Assembly (NCBI GenBank): GCA_028689025.1 | Contig: JAQTXA010000011.1 | Location: 25,666-89,665, forward strand | Length of the DNA stretch: 64,000 bases | Reading direction: 5' to 3' | Source of the DNA: Aliarcobacter sp. | GTDB taxonomy: Bacteria > Campylobacterota > Campylobacteria > Campylobacterales > Arcobacteraceae | Part shown: positions 27,617 to 35,538 of the stretch, in pieces | Numbering within the stretch: the stretch's first letter is position 1 | Layout: every line of letters starts with the position of its first letter | Program-made: the position numbers and the translations under genes | The notes under the pieces: generated by a model | What the model saw: only the letters and a program-made list of their open reading frames with translations | The model's database searches: none | Told to the model about the DNA's origin: nothing

Positions 27617-27816
27617 TAAAGGCCTTTTTTTGGCGTATTTTATCAAAAATTTATAAAGATGTATTGAAAATAACTCTTTCATGTCCTATTTTCTAATATT
27701 CCTTACTATTTTTTGTTCAATTTTTTGAAGAAATCTTCTTTCGATATAAATGTGCTATAATCAATTTTAAGCAGAAATAACACTCTTTTTAATTAAATAT
27801 CTAAAAGGTAACTACT

Positions 27817-28911
27817 ATGAAAAAAGATTATTTCTTACGCTGGATTGGATTTGGAGTTTTCGCACTTATAATTTGGTTATTTTTCCCTTTTTTAAAAAGT
27901 TTTTTTGTAGCATCACTAATGGTAATAGCTACCTTTCCCCTATTCCAACTTATTGAAACAAAAATTAAACAATATGAAAAGTTAAAAACATTTGCGCCTG
28001 TAATTTCTGCTGGCATTATTACATTGATAGTTTCATTAATTGTTTTCATGCCAATAGCAATATTTTTATTTAATCTTCTTAGTCATCCTACAGATAGCAT
28101 GACAATCATTCTATCTTTCGTGGATAAGATTGATATTTTGAGTAAGCATCTTCCATCTTATTTAGAGTGGATTAGAACTCCTTTGGATACTATAATTCCG
28201 ATGATAGTAACTAGAAAAGACGAGATTACTGGCTTTCTTGCAGGGTGGCTTGGAAATGGATTAAAAAACTTTATGCTAATGTTAGGTGATATGCTAATGA
28301 TTGTTATATTTTTCTTCTTTTTAACTTTATACAGCAGAAGACTTATTTTATTTTTTATGCCTATTATTCCCCTATCACGTCCACTCAAACGAGATTTTTT
28401 TAAAGAGATGACAATTATGGTATCGGTTGTTTTCTATACATTAGTAGGTGTGATGATTGCACAAGGATTAGCATTTGGAATTTTTATTGCTTTTTTTGAT
28501 GGCTATAATGCCTTATTACTTGGATTTATAGTAGGTATTATGTCAATTATTCCAGTTTTTGGAACGGGGATAGTTTGGATTCCAATTGCCATAAATGAGT
28601 ACCTACAAGGGAATATCTTTAATGCACTTATTATCGCTATTTATTCATATACAATGATGTCATTTTTCATTGACAATGTTGTCAAGCTTCTCATTTTAAA
28701 TTTTATAAATAAAAAGTTAAGCAAGAACAAACATCGTATCAATGAATTTATTATATTTTTTGCCATTGTAGGTGGATTGGCAACTTTTGGGTTTTGGGGA
28801 TTTATCTTAGGACCTGCAATTATTGCACTTGCAATTACAACTCTTATGACTTTCCGCAAAACCAATCAATTAAGCCTTAGGCAGGAGAAAACCCACTTAG
28901 ATAAAAATTAA
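27817..28911 (+). CDS. AI-2E family (PerM/TqsA-like) membrane protein
   Basis: 364 aa with about eight membrane spans and the family pattern: an N-terminal FPFLKSFFVASLMVIATFP, the central LVGVMIAQGLAFGIF, then IVGIMSIIPVFGTGIVWIP and the C-terminal FWGFILGPAIIALAITTL. Members have been linked to autoinducer-2 export and to Na+/H+ exchange; the sequence does not decide. AAAGG precedes the ATG. Its end overlaps by 4 nt the convergent DUF948/YtxH-like gene. Confidence 0.88.
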   Translation: MKKDYFLRWIGFGVFALIIWLFFPFLKSFFVASLMVIATFPLFQLIETKIKQYEKLKTFAPVISAGIITLIVSLIVFMPIAIFLFNLLSHPTDSMTIILSFVDKIDILSKHLPSYLEWIRTPLDTIIPMIVTRKDEITGFLAGWLGNGLKNFMLMLGDMLMIVIFFFFLTLYSRRLILFFMPIIPLSRPLKRDFFKEMTIMVSVVFYTLVGVMIAQGLAFGIFIAFFDGYNALLLGFIVGIMSIIPVFGTGIVWIPIAINEYLQGNIFNALIIAIYSYTMMSFFIDNVVKLLILNFINKKLSKNKHRINEFIIFFAIVGGLATFGFWGFILGPAIIALAITTLMTFRKTNQLSLRQEKTHLDKN

Positions 28912-29546
28912 CTTTTTATGCTAAGTGTTTCTATCTCTTTTTGAAGTTTATCAAGTTTTTTAACGAGGTGTTTAATTTCATTTTCTTTGACTTCATCAAC
29001 AATTCCACCATGTAAGAATTCTTGTGCTGTAGATTGAAATACTTTCATTAATTCTTCAAGTTTCTCTTTTGCTTTATTAACTACTTCTCCATAATCATCT
29101 ACCAAAGTCTCTTCAAGAGCGTTGATTTTTTTTGAAATTTCATCTTTATTTTTGTAAACATAATATGCACTAATACCTGTGATTGCTGCACCGACTGCAA
29201 AACCGAATAGATTACTTTTGTTCATGTTGTCCTCTTTTATTTTTGGATTTTTATTAAAAAACTGAGAAAATGCCTTAAACGCAAGAGAGGCATTGGTTAG
29301 TTTAACGATACCATTAGTTAAGAGTTGACTTTCATTTCCAACCTTTTCTATCAAATCACTACTCTCTTGAGTGATTACAGAAATATTACTTGAAAGAATA
29401 GAAAGTTTATCTTGCCCAAGGGAAATAAAGGCATTTACTTTATTCATAGTTTTACTATACTTAATAGCAGAGAAAATAATCATTCCAGTGATAATTACCA
29501 TACATATTGCAATAATTCCTAAAAATATAAGCTGTTGATCAATCAT
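28908..29546 (-). CDS. DUF948-like / YtxH-like fused membrane protein
   Basis: 212 aa. The N-terminal half has a membrane helix (IFLGIIAICMVIITGMIIF) and a long heptad region like DUF948 proteins. The second half starts at residue 108 with MNKSNLFGFAVGAAITGISA, a Gly-rich membrane helix typical of YtxH proteins, followed by a coiled coil. Many bacteria encode these as two neighbouring genes; here one frame covers both, and an intact ribosome site (AGAGGACAAC before ATG 29225) remains at the junction, so a shorter YtxH-like product may also be made. Start chosen at ATG 29546 with AAGGGG upstream. Confidence 0.65.
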   Translation of the reverse strand: MIDQQLIFLGIIAICMVIITGMIIFSAIKYSKTMNKVNAFISLGQDKLSILSSNISVITQESSDLIEKVGNESQLLTNGIVKLTNASLAFKAFSQFFNKNPKIKEDNMNKSNLFGFAVGAAITGISAYYVYKNKDEISKKINALEETLVDDYGEVVNKAKEKLEELMKVFQSTAQEFLHGGIVDEVKENEIKHLVKKLDKLQKEIETLSIKS

Positions 29547-29680
29547 TTTGTACCCCTTATTCATCACCATGATTATTTCAGTGTACTCTTATTATTGGAT
29601 TCACAGCTTAACATTTTATAATCTACAAAATGACTCTCTTTTTAATAAATTAGAAACAATAAAAAACAACTTTTTTCTTC

Positions 29681-30808
29681 CTATTTTTCTAATAAATTCT
29701 CATATTTTTTATCAGTTAAAAGTTTTAAGAAAGCAACAATTGCTTCTATTTTTCTATAACTTAACTCTTTTGCTTTCAACTCTTTTATAGAAATTGTGTC
29801 TTTAACTTCTGGTTCATCCCAAACTTTTTTTGTTTCTGGATTAATAGTTCTTTCTTTATTATTATATTTATCATAAAACTCTATAACAGTTTTTAAATCA
29901 GAAAACACACCATTATGCATATATGGAGCTGTAACTGCCACATTTCTTAAAGTTGGAACTTTATATTTTCCCATTTGTTTTTCATCTTTTACAGCTGGAT
30001 TATTTAAAAGTCCTTTATCTAAATCTTTTACACCATTTTTTGCTCTAAGTGTTTTATTTTCTGGTGTTCCAATATTATGAAATTCATAATTCGTAAAAGT
30101 TTCACCCTTTTCATCTTCGCCTTTTAAAACATGACAAGAGGCACAAGAGTTGTTGTTATTAGAGAAAAATATTGATTTTCCTAAATCCTCAAGTGGTGTT
30201 AAATCATATTCACCTTTTAAATATCTATCATATTTAGAATCAAATGGTGAAAATTCATCTGTTCTTTCAAATACTGCAATTGCTTGTGTTAAAGCACCAT
30301 ATGCTTTTTCGTCGTTTTCTAAAATATCATTTCCAAAAAGAGTTTTAAATGAATTTACATATAATTCATTCTCTTTGATTCTATTAATTACCTCTTTTTT
30401 ATTTGTCATTCCCATTTCTGCTGGATTTAATGGTGGACCTCCGGCTTGCTCTTCTAAAGTAGCTGCTCTTCCATCCCAAAATTGTCCACCAATGAATTTT
30501 TGTTTTTTCTCATCAAAATGAAAATTAGGTGAAAATTTAGCATAAGAAGTAGTTGGAGCTTCCCTATCTCCGATTGATTTATTATCATCACCCATTGATG
30601 CCATTTTTGAAACACTATTATCTCTATTATCTGTAAATCCACTGTTTGGATTGTGACAAGTTGCACAGGCTTGTGTTCTATTATTTGATAAGTTTTTATC
30701 AAAAAACAAAATCTGCCCTAAAGCCTCTTTTGATAAACTATCACTTGCACTTAAACTCATACTTGAAAACGCTAAAAACATTGCCACTACTAACTTTGAA
30801 CCTCTCAT
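29681..30808 (-). CDS. Di-haem cytochrome c peroxidase family protein
   Basis: 375 aa with a signal peptide (MRGSKLVVAMFLAFSSMSLSA). Two c-type haem motifs are visible: CATCH near residue 48 and CASCH near residue 221, the MauG/CcpA layout. The conserved ligand region FTDNRD and the MHNGVFSDLKTVIEFYDKYN block near 305 support the family. In the periplasm it could reduce peroxide or oxidise a partner. It is the last gene of the Fur-box operon; its ATG overlaps the preceding stop by 1 nt (TAATG), so a role in iron handling, for instance oxidising ferrous iron, is inferred. Confidence 0.9.
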   Translation of the reverse strand: MRGSKLVVAMFLAFSSMSLSASDSLSKEALGQILFFDKNLSNNRTQACATCHNPNSGFTDNRDNSVSKMASMGDDNKSIGDREAPTTSYAKFSPNFHFDEKKQKFIGGQFWDGRAATLEEQAGGPPLNPAEMGMTNKKEVINRIKENELYVNSFKTLFGNDILENDEKAYGALTQAIAVFERTDEFSPFDSKYDRYLKGEYDLTPLEDLGKSIFFSNNNNSCASCHVLKGEDEKGETFTNYEFHNIGTPENKTLRAKNGVKDLDKGLLNNPAVKDEKQMGKYKVPTLRNVAVTAPYMHNGVFSDLKTVIEFYDKYNNKERTINPETKKVWDEPEVKDTISIKELKAKELSYRKIEAIVAFLKLLTDKKYENLLEK

Positions 30809-31713
30809 TAAATCCCCCTATTTTTTAATAAATTTCTAATTGGTCTAAATAATAAATCTTTTAATGAAAGATAATCTTTCATCTGCTCTTTTCTTAAACC
30901 AAATTTCATAACTTTTACACTATTTGATAAACAAAGTGTGCCAAAAACTCTGTCCCAAATAGCAATATAACCACCGTAATTTTTATCAAAATGTTTACGA
31001 CTGTGGTGTATTTGATGCTGTTTTGGCGAGATAAACCATTTCTCTATAAAACTTCCATATGAAAATGGCACATGAGAATGTCTCAAATTTGAACCAAATA
31101 TAGAAAATATAAAAAGAAAAACATTAACTCCCAAAACCATATAAATATCTATCATTGCACCAAAAAAATAGATAAAAACTCCCGTAACTACTCCGATACT
31201 CAAAGAGTATCTAAGCCCAAAAAGAAAATTTTCAACTGGATGAACCCTATAAAAAGTAACTGGTGTTAAAACTTTTGCACTATGATGAATCTTATGAAAT
31301 TCCCATAAAAAAGGAATAGTATGCAAAAATCTATGAAGCCAATATCTTGTAAAATCGCTCACAATAAAAATTGAAACCGTATACATAAAAATAATCATCT
31401 CATAAGAGAAAAAACTATTTTCAAAATAATCAAACTGCGAATATAAAAATTTATTTACACTAAAAGCGATAGTTTTTGCACTTATAATAAAAGGTACTAA
31501 TAATAAAATATTTATAAAATAAGATAAAAAAAAGTAGTAATAATCTAGTTTTGCACTAGGATGTAACCACAATTTAGAAGAGGTAATTACTCTAGAATTT
31601 TTTTTACTTATATAAAAATATATAATTGTTATTAATACTGAACTTAACAAATAAGCCCAAAAAAGTCTTTTATTTGGGTCTATTAGATATTCAAGTGCAA
31701 AAAAATCTTTCAA
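30808..31713 (-). CDS. Fatty acid hydroxylase / sterol desaturase family membrane protein
   Basis: 301 aa with four or five membrane spans. The di-iron His clusters of the family are all there: HRFLH near residue 124, HKIHH near 139, and HQIHH near 240, plus HSH near 226. Such enzymes use oxygen and a di-iron site to hydroxylate or desaturate lipids. Its position between an imelysin gene (3 nt upstream) and a di-haem peroxidase gene (1 nt overlap) is odd and suggests that it acts with them, perhaps on a lipid or a siderophore-like molecule. Confidence 0.88.
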   Translation of the reverse strand: MKDFFALEYLIDPNKRLFWAYLLSSVLITIIYFYISKKNSRVITSSKLWLHPSAKLDYYYFFLSYFINILLLVPFIISAKTIAFSVNKFLYSQFDYFENSFFSYEMIIFMYTVSIFIVSDFTRYWLHRFLHTIPFLWEFHKIHHSAKVLTPVTFYRVHPVENFLFGLRYSLSIGVVTGVFIYFFGAMIDIYMVLGVNVFLFIFSIFGSNLRHSHVPFSYGSFIEKWFISPKQHQIHHSRKHFDKNYGGYIAIWDRVFGTLCLSNSVKVMKFGLRKEQMKDYLSLKDLLFRPIRNLLKNRGI

Positions 31714-31716
31714 ATT

Positions 31717-32664
31717 CTAATCTCCATCCGCATCTAAAATTTTTGCTGTTACACTTAATTGTCCAATTAAAGAAGTGTAATAAGCATTGTGTAAATCTTT
31801 TGCACTATTAAACAGCGCTTTTGCATTTGTAAAATCATCAAGAGGTAATTTTTTTAACTCATCTTGAGTCTCTTTAATTTTGTCAATAACCATTAAAAGC
31901 TCAACTGATGCACCTTTATTCATAGCATATGAAGCAAAATCATAATATTTATTTTTTTCAACTATTTGTTTATGAGCTTCTAAAATTGCTTCAATTGCTG
32001 CAAATGAGTTTTTACTTAAAAAGTATTCACCTCTTTCATTTTTAGGGTCATTTTTAAATTTACCAGCATTTCCACTTGGATTCCCTATTCTCCACTCTTT
32101 TAATCTATATGAACTAGCAATTAAAGTATTTATTACTAAAGAATTTTCCCATTTTTCATCTTTATTAGGTTTTGTTAAATATGTTTTATAAACGCCTTTT
32201 ATCTCTTCTAAGTGAGAAATCATTGAGTCTAAAATAGCAACACTTAACTCTTTTTCTCTTTTTGAAATATCACTATCATAAAATAAAACATACTCTAAAG
32301 CATTTATTGTTTTAAAAGAGTTTTTAAATAAAGCCCTTTTTACCTCATCATTTGATTCAACAACCCTTTTCATTTGAGTATTTAAATCCTCTTTTAAATT
32401 ATTGTAAACATCCATATATCTTGGAGTATCAGCGTAATTTTCATCTAAATCTCCTGCAATATAAAAAGCTTCAATTTTTTTCCATGACTTTAAAAAATTT
32501 GTAAAATTCTGTGCATTTACATCTTTTTGTAAAATCTTTCCATTATCTATTGCCTCTTGAACATTTGGTATAGATACATTTTTGATAATATTTACAAGTA
32601 CTCTTTCATTGGCAAAAACCATACTTGAAAACAACAACACTAAAAACAACACTTTTTTCATCAT
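31717..32664 (-). CDS. Imelysin-like periplasmic protein, second copy
   Basis: 315 aa. A signal peptide (MMKKVLFLVLLFSSMVFA) precedes an all-helical protein. The usual GxHxxE motif appears as INALEYVLF, so the His is missing and metal binding is doubtful. WKKIEAFYIAGDL near residue 62 matches the imelysin family start (W...R..Y). ATG 32664 overlaps the di-haem oxidoreductase stop by 4 nt; the second ATG at 32661 has the better spacing from GAGGAG. Probably an accessory iron-binding or regulatory partner of the larger imelysin. Confidence 0.75.
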   Translation of the reverse strand: MMKKVLFLVLLFSSMVFANERVLVNIIKNVSIPNVQEAIDNGKILQKDVNAQNFTNFLKSWKKIEAFYIAGDLDENYADTPRYMDVYNNLKEDLNTQMKRVVESNDEVKRALFKNSFKTINALEYVLFYDSDISKREKELSVAILDSMISHLEEIKGVYKTYLTKPNKDEKWENSLVINTLIASSYRLKEWRIGNPSGNAGKFKNDPKNERGEYFLSKNSFAAIEAILEAHKQIVEKNKYYDFASYAMNKGASVELLMVIDKIKETQDELKKLPLDDFTNAKALFNSAKDLHNAYYTSLIGQLSVTAKILDADGD

Positions 32665-34040
32665 AACTCCTCTAAAAATTTAAGTAACTTTTCTCTTTGC
32701 TCTTTTGGTAAATTCATATAATTTTCTTTACTATTTTTTGCTTCTCCACCATGCCACAAAATTGCCTCTTGGAAACTTCTAGCTCTTCCATCATGTAAAA
32801 GTCTAGGTTTCTCTTTATTTATTTTTTCATGAAGTGCAAGTCCCCACAAAGGTGCAGTTCTCCACTCTTTTTGAGTTGCTTTAAATTCAACTCTTCCATC
32901 ACTTAAATCTTCACCCATATCATGAAGTAAAAAATCAGAATATGGAAAAACTTTAAAACCTTTTTTTGTATCAAAACTACTGATATGACACTTTGAACAT
33001 GAAATTTGTTCAAATATTTCTAATCCTTCTTTATACTCTTTTGTAATTTTTGGAGTATATGCTTTTATATTTTTTAAATAATAAGCAACAGCATCAAGTC
33101 TCTCATCTGGCAAATCAATAGCATCTTTTGCTTTTGGTGCTTCATTACAAGCTTTTTGAAAAGAGGTACAATTTTCATTTGGAAAAATTGAAGTTGTTAA
33201 TCCCATATCATTAAAAGCTGCCCCTGCAACTTGCTCTTTTAGAAAAGCTACACTTGCTTTCCAAGTATATTTACCCAATTCCTCTTTTTTTGTAAGATTT
33301 GAATAAACCCAATTTGCACGTCCATATATTCCATCATCATTAGCATCATTTTCATCAACATTTTTTAAAATATCTTCATCAGAAATCAGTGTTATTAAAC
33401 CCATACCATTTAGTGATGGAGCTAATCTATATGAAACATTGCTGTCTTTTTCTAATGCTCCATAATTAAGATTTACCAAAGAGTATTTTGGTTTTAATAA
33501 AACTTGTTTTTCACCATCAGGTAATATTACTTCAAGTTCTTCAAAATCTATTTTTATATTACCTTCAAAATCTACTCCATGAATTCCATTAATAGCTAAT
33601 TGATTCCCATAAACACTATCTGGAACAAACCCTTTATATTTTAAAAACTCTTGATGCTCTTTTGATTCATTTGCTTTTATAGATAATCTAGCAACTAAAG
33701 ATCTTGAAGTAAATCCATCTTTATTAATTAGATTTCCTCTTCCATTTGATGGATGACAAGAGATACATGTATTTGCATTAAATAAAGGGCCTAAACCATC
33801 TCTTGCTGTGGTTACACCAGGTGCTTCAACCCATGGAATTGTGAAAAAACTTCTACCTAATATAAATTTGTCATACTCTTCATCATTTAAATTATTAATA
33901 GGTTTTAAAAGAGTTGAATTATTTTTATCATTTGATAAATAAATAGTATTATTTTCAACGGCAAAAAGCCCTGTAGCAAATATTACTACAAGGCTTTTAA
34001 TTATAAAAACTTTTTTTAACAAATTATAATTTTGTTTCAT
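32661..34040 (-). CDS. Di-haem oxidoreductase (DHOR, DUF1111 family)
   Basis: About 459 aa from ATG 34040 (in-frame alternatives: ATG 34058 and TTG 34022, none with a good ribosome site). A hydrophobic signal segment (VFIIKSLVVIFATGLFA) sends it to the periplasm. Two haem c motifs are visible, CISCH near residue 79 and CSKCH near 345. LGRSFFTIPWVEAPGVTTARDGLGPLF-type N-terminal text and RTAPLWGL near the end are typical of DHOR proteins, which regularly pair with imelysins. The reaction is not known. It overlaps the upstream imelysin end. Confidence 0.85.
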   Translation of the reverse strand: MKQNYNLLKKVFIIKSLVVIFATGLFAVENNTIYLSNDKNNSTLLKPINNLNDEEYDKFILGRSFFTIPWVEAPGVTTARDGLGPLFNANTCISCHPSNGRGNLINKDGFTSRSLVARLSIKANESKEHQEFLKYKGFVPDSVYGNQLAINGIHGVDFEGNIKIDFEELEVILPDGEKQVLLKPKYSLVNLNYGALEKDSNVSYRLAPSLNGMGLITLISDEDILKNVDENDANDDGIYGRANWVYSNLTKKEELGKYTWKASVAFLKEQVAGAAFNDMGLTTSIFPNENCTSFQKACNEAPKAKDAIDLPDERLDAVAYYLKNIKAYTPKITKEYKEGLEIFEQISCSKCHISSFDTKKGFKVFPYSDFLLHDMGEDLSDGRVEFKATQKEWRTAPLWGLALHEKINKEKPRLLHDGRARSFQEAILWHGGEAKNSKENYMNLPKEQREKLLKFLEEL

Positions 34041-35346
34041 CAGGATTTGTAACATCATTTTTACTCAAACTAATTTTATTAGCAGCTGCCACATTTACCA
34101 TCTCATCACCTAGTTTTCTCAACTCATTTTTAAGTTTTACAATAACTTTTGATTGAGGACTTTCTGGTCTAATTTGATAATCAAAATGCTCTTTTGTTTT
34201 AGCAACTTCATCTATACTATGGATTTTTTCTTCAATAGATTTCATTAAAGCTAAAATTCTCTTTTTAGTTGGAGCATCAACAGCATCCAATAAAGAAGCA
34301 CCATATTTTTTACCTTTATATGTTGCTGTTAATACATTTTTAAACCCTAAATAATCATTTACAATGTCTCTATGAGTATTATCAGAGAAACAAGAGTGTT
34401 CATCCTCTTCACTTGGAGTTAAAACAGCAACTGCGATTCTTTCATTTGCAAACTCAGATTTTACAAAAACACCAAGTCCGGCAATGATTTGTTTTAAAGC
34501 TTGTGCTGATTCTATATTTTTAGAAGCATTCTCACCTGTTAATTGACCTTTTATAGCCGCTTGATATAAACCTTTTGTTCCATCAAGCTTTTTTTCCCAA
34601 GCTGATTTTATAGTTTCTAAATCATCAACTAATTTTTCAGATGCGGCTTTTAAATAATCAAATCTTCTAAATGCATTTTTATCAGTTGTAAAATCTGTTA
34701 AAGGTCTAAGTCCAGCACTCATAGCTCCTGGAGTTACACTATCATTCAAGAAGTTTGCATAATCTTGATCTTGTCCCCATAATAAAAATTCAATGGCATG
34801 ATAACCTGTTGTTACATTTGCATCTCCACCATTTTCATTTAAATCACTAATAGCATCAACTGTAATTTTTGTAACATCAACCTCTTTTGATTCTTCTCCA
34901 CCTGGATTAAACTTTCCAACAGTGTCAATAATATTTCCAGAAGTTAATTTACCATTAGCATCAATTGTATAATCAATCATATTTTCATCAAGTGGCCAAG
35001 CATTAATTTGCCCTTCCCTTGCACCATAAGCTTCATTTATCCAATCATCTTCAGAATCTACAGGACCATTTGAAAGTCTGAATGCTTCTGATTGACCATA
35101 TGATTCCCTTGAAGCTAACCAAGCAGTTTTAGCTTTATCCAAATTTTCTTGAGTTGGTTTTTTTGAGAACTCATCAATTGCAGTTTTTAAAGTCTTTGCA
35201 TCTTTTAAAGTATCACTATAATTATCTAAAGCGATATTAGAATAAGCATCTAAAATAGGATTAACTTTTGTTCCTGCGTAACTTGATATGGCAGCAGCTG
35301 TTACTATAGATAAAGAGACTATTACTTTTTTACTAAAATTCAACAT
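34024..35346 (-). CDS. irpA: Imelysin family iron-regulated protein (IrpA/EfeO-like)
   Basis: 440 aa with a signal peptide (FSKKVIVSLSIVTAAAISSYA). The hallmark GYHAIEFLLWGQD (GxHxxE) is near residue 150, and AWLASRESYGQSEAFRL near 70 is the second family block. Imelysins are periplasmic proteins linked to iron uptake; EfeO of the EfeUOB system carries the same domain. No permease (EfeU/FTR1) is in the window. It is the first gene of a five-gene operon, behind a perfect Fur-box palindrome, so induction by iron shortage is expected. Confidence 0.9.
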   Translation of the reverse strand: MLNFSKKVIVSLSIVTAAAISSYAGTKVNPILDAYSNIALDNYSDTLKDAKTLKTAIDEFSKKPTQENLDKAKTAWLASRESYGQSEAFRLSNGPVDSEDDWINEAYGAREGQINAWPLDENMIDYTIDANGKLTSGNIIDTVGKFNPGGEESKEVDVTKITVDAISDLNENGGDANVTTGYHAIEFLLWGQDQDYANFLNDSVTPGAMSAGLRPLTDFTTDKNAFRRFDYLKAASEKLVDDLETIKSAWEKKLDGTKGLYQAAIKGQLTGENASKNIESAQALKQIIAGLGVFVKSEFANERIAVAVLTPSEEDEHSCFSDNTHRDIVNDYLGFKNVLTATYKGKKYGASLLDAVDAPTKKRILALMKSIEEKIHSIDEVAKTKEHFDYQIRPESPQSKVIVKLKNELRKLGDEMVNVAAANKISLSKNDVTNPDETKL

Positions 35347-35422
35347 TCAATTCCTTTTTTAATTTTAATATTAATTATCATTAATGAATTAAAGCGAAAA
35401 GAAACTTTTGTTTTTCTTAAAA

Positions 35423-35439
35423 TTGATAATAATTATCAA
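35423..35439. promoter_or_regulatory. Fur box of the imelysin operon
   Basis: TTGATAAT-A-ATTATCAA is a perfect 17-bp palindrome matching the classical Fur consensus. A weaker copy (ATTATCATTAATG region, 35373-35386) lies closer to the gene. The 183-bp gap holds no gene. Confidence 0.85.
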
Positions 35440-35510
35440 AAGTAATATTGAAATATAAATATTTTTATGGATTGTTGTGTTTTATTTGTAGTTGAGATTT
35501 ATGTAGAGCT

Positions 35511-35538
35511 GTAAAATAGAGTATAAACTCTATTTTAC
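35511..35538 (-). terminator. Terminator at the end of the AsmA-like gene
   Basis: GTAAAATAGAGT and ACTCTATTTTAC form a perfect 12-bp stem around ATAA, covering the stop codon of the AsmA-like gene. Confidence 0.65.
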
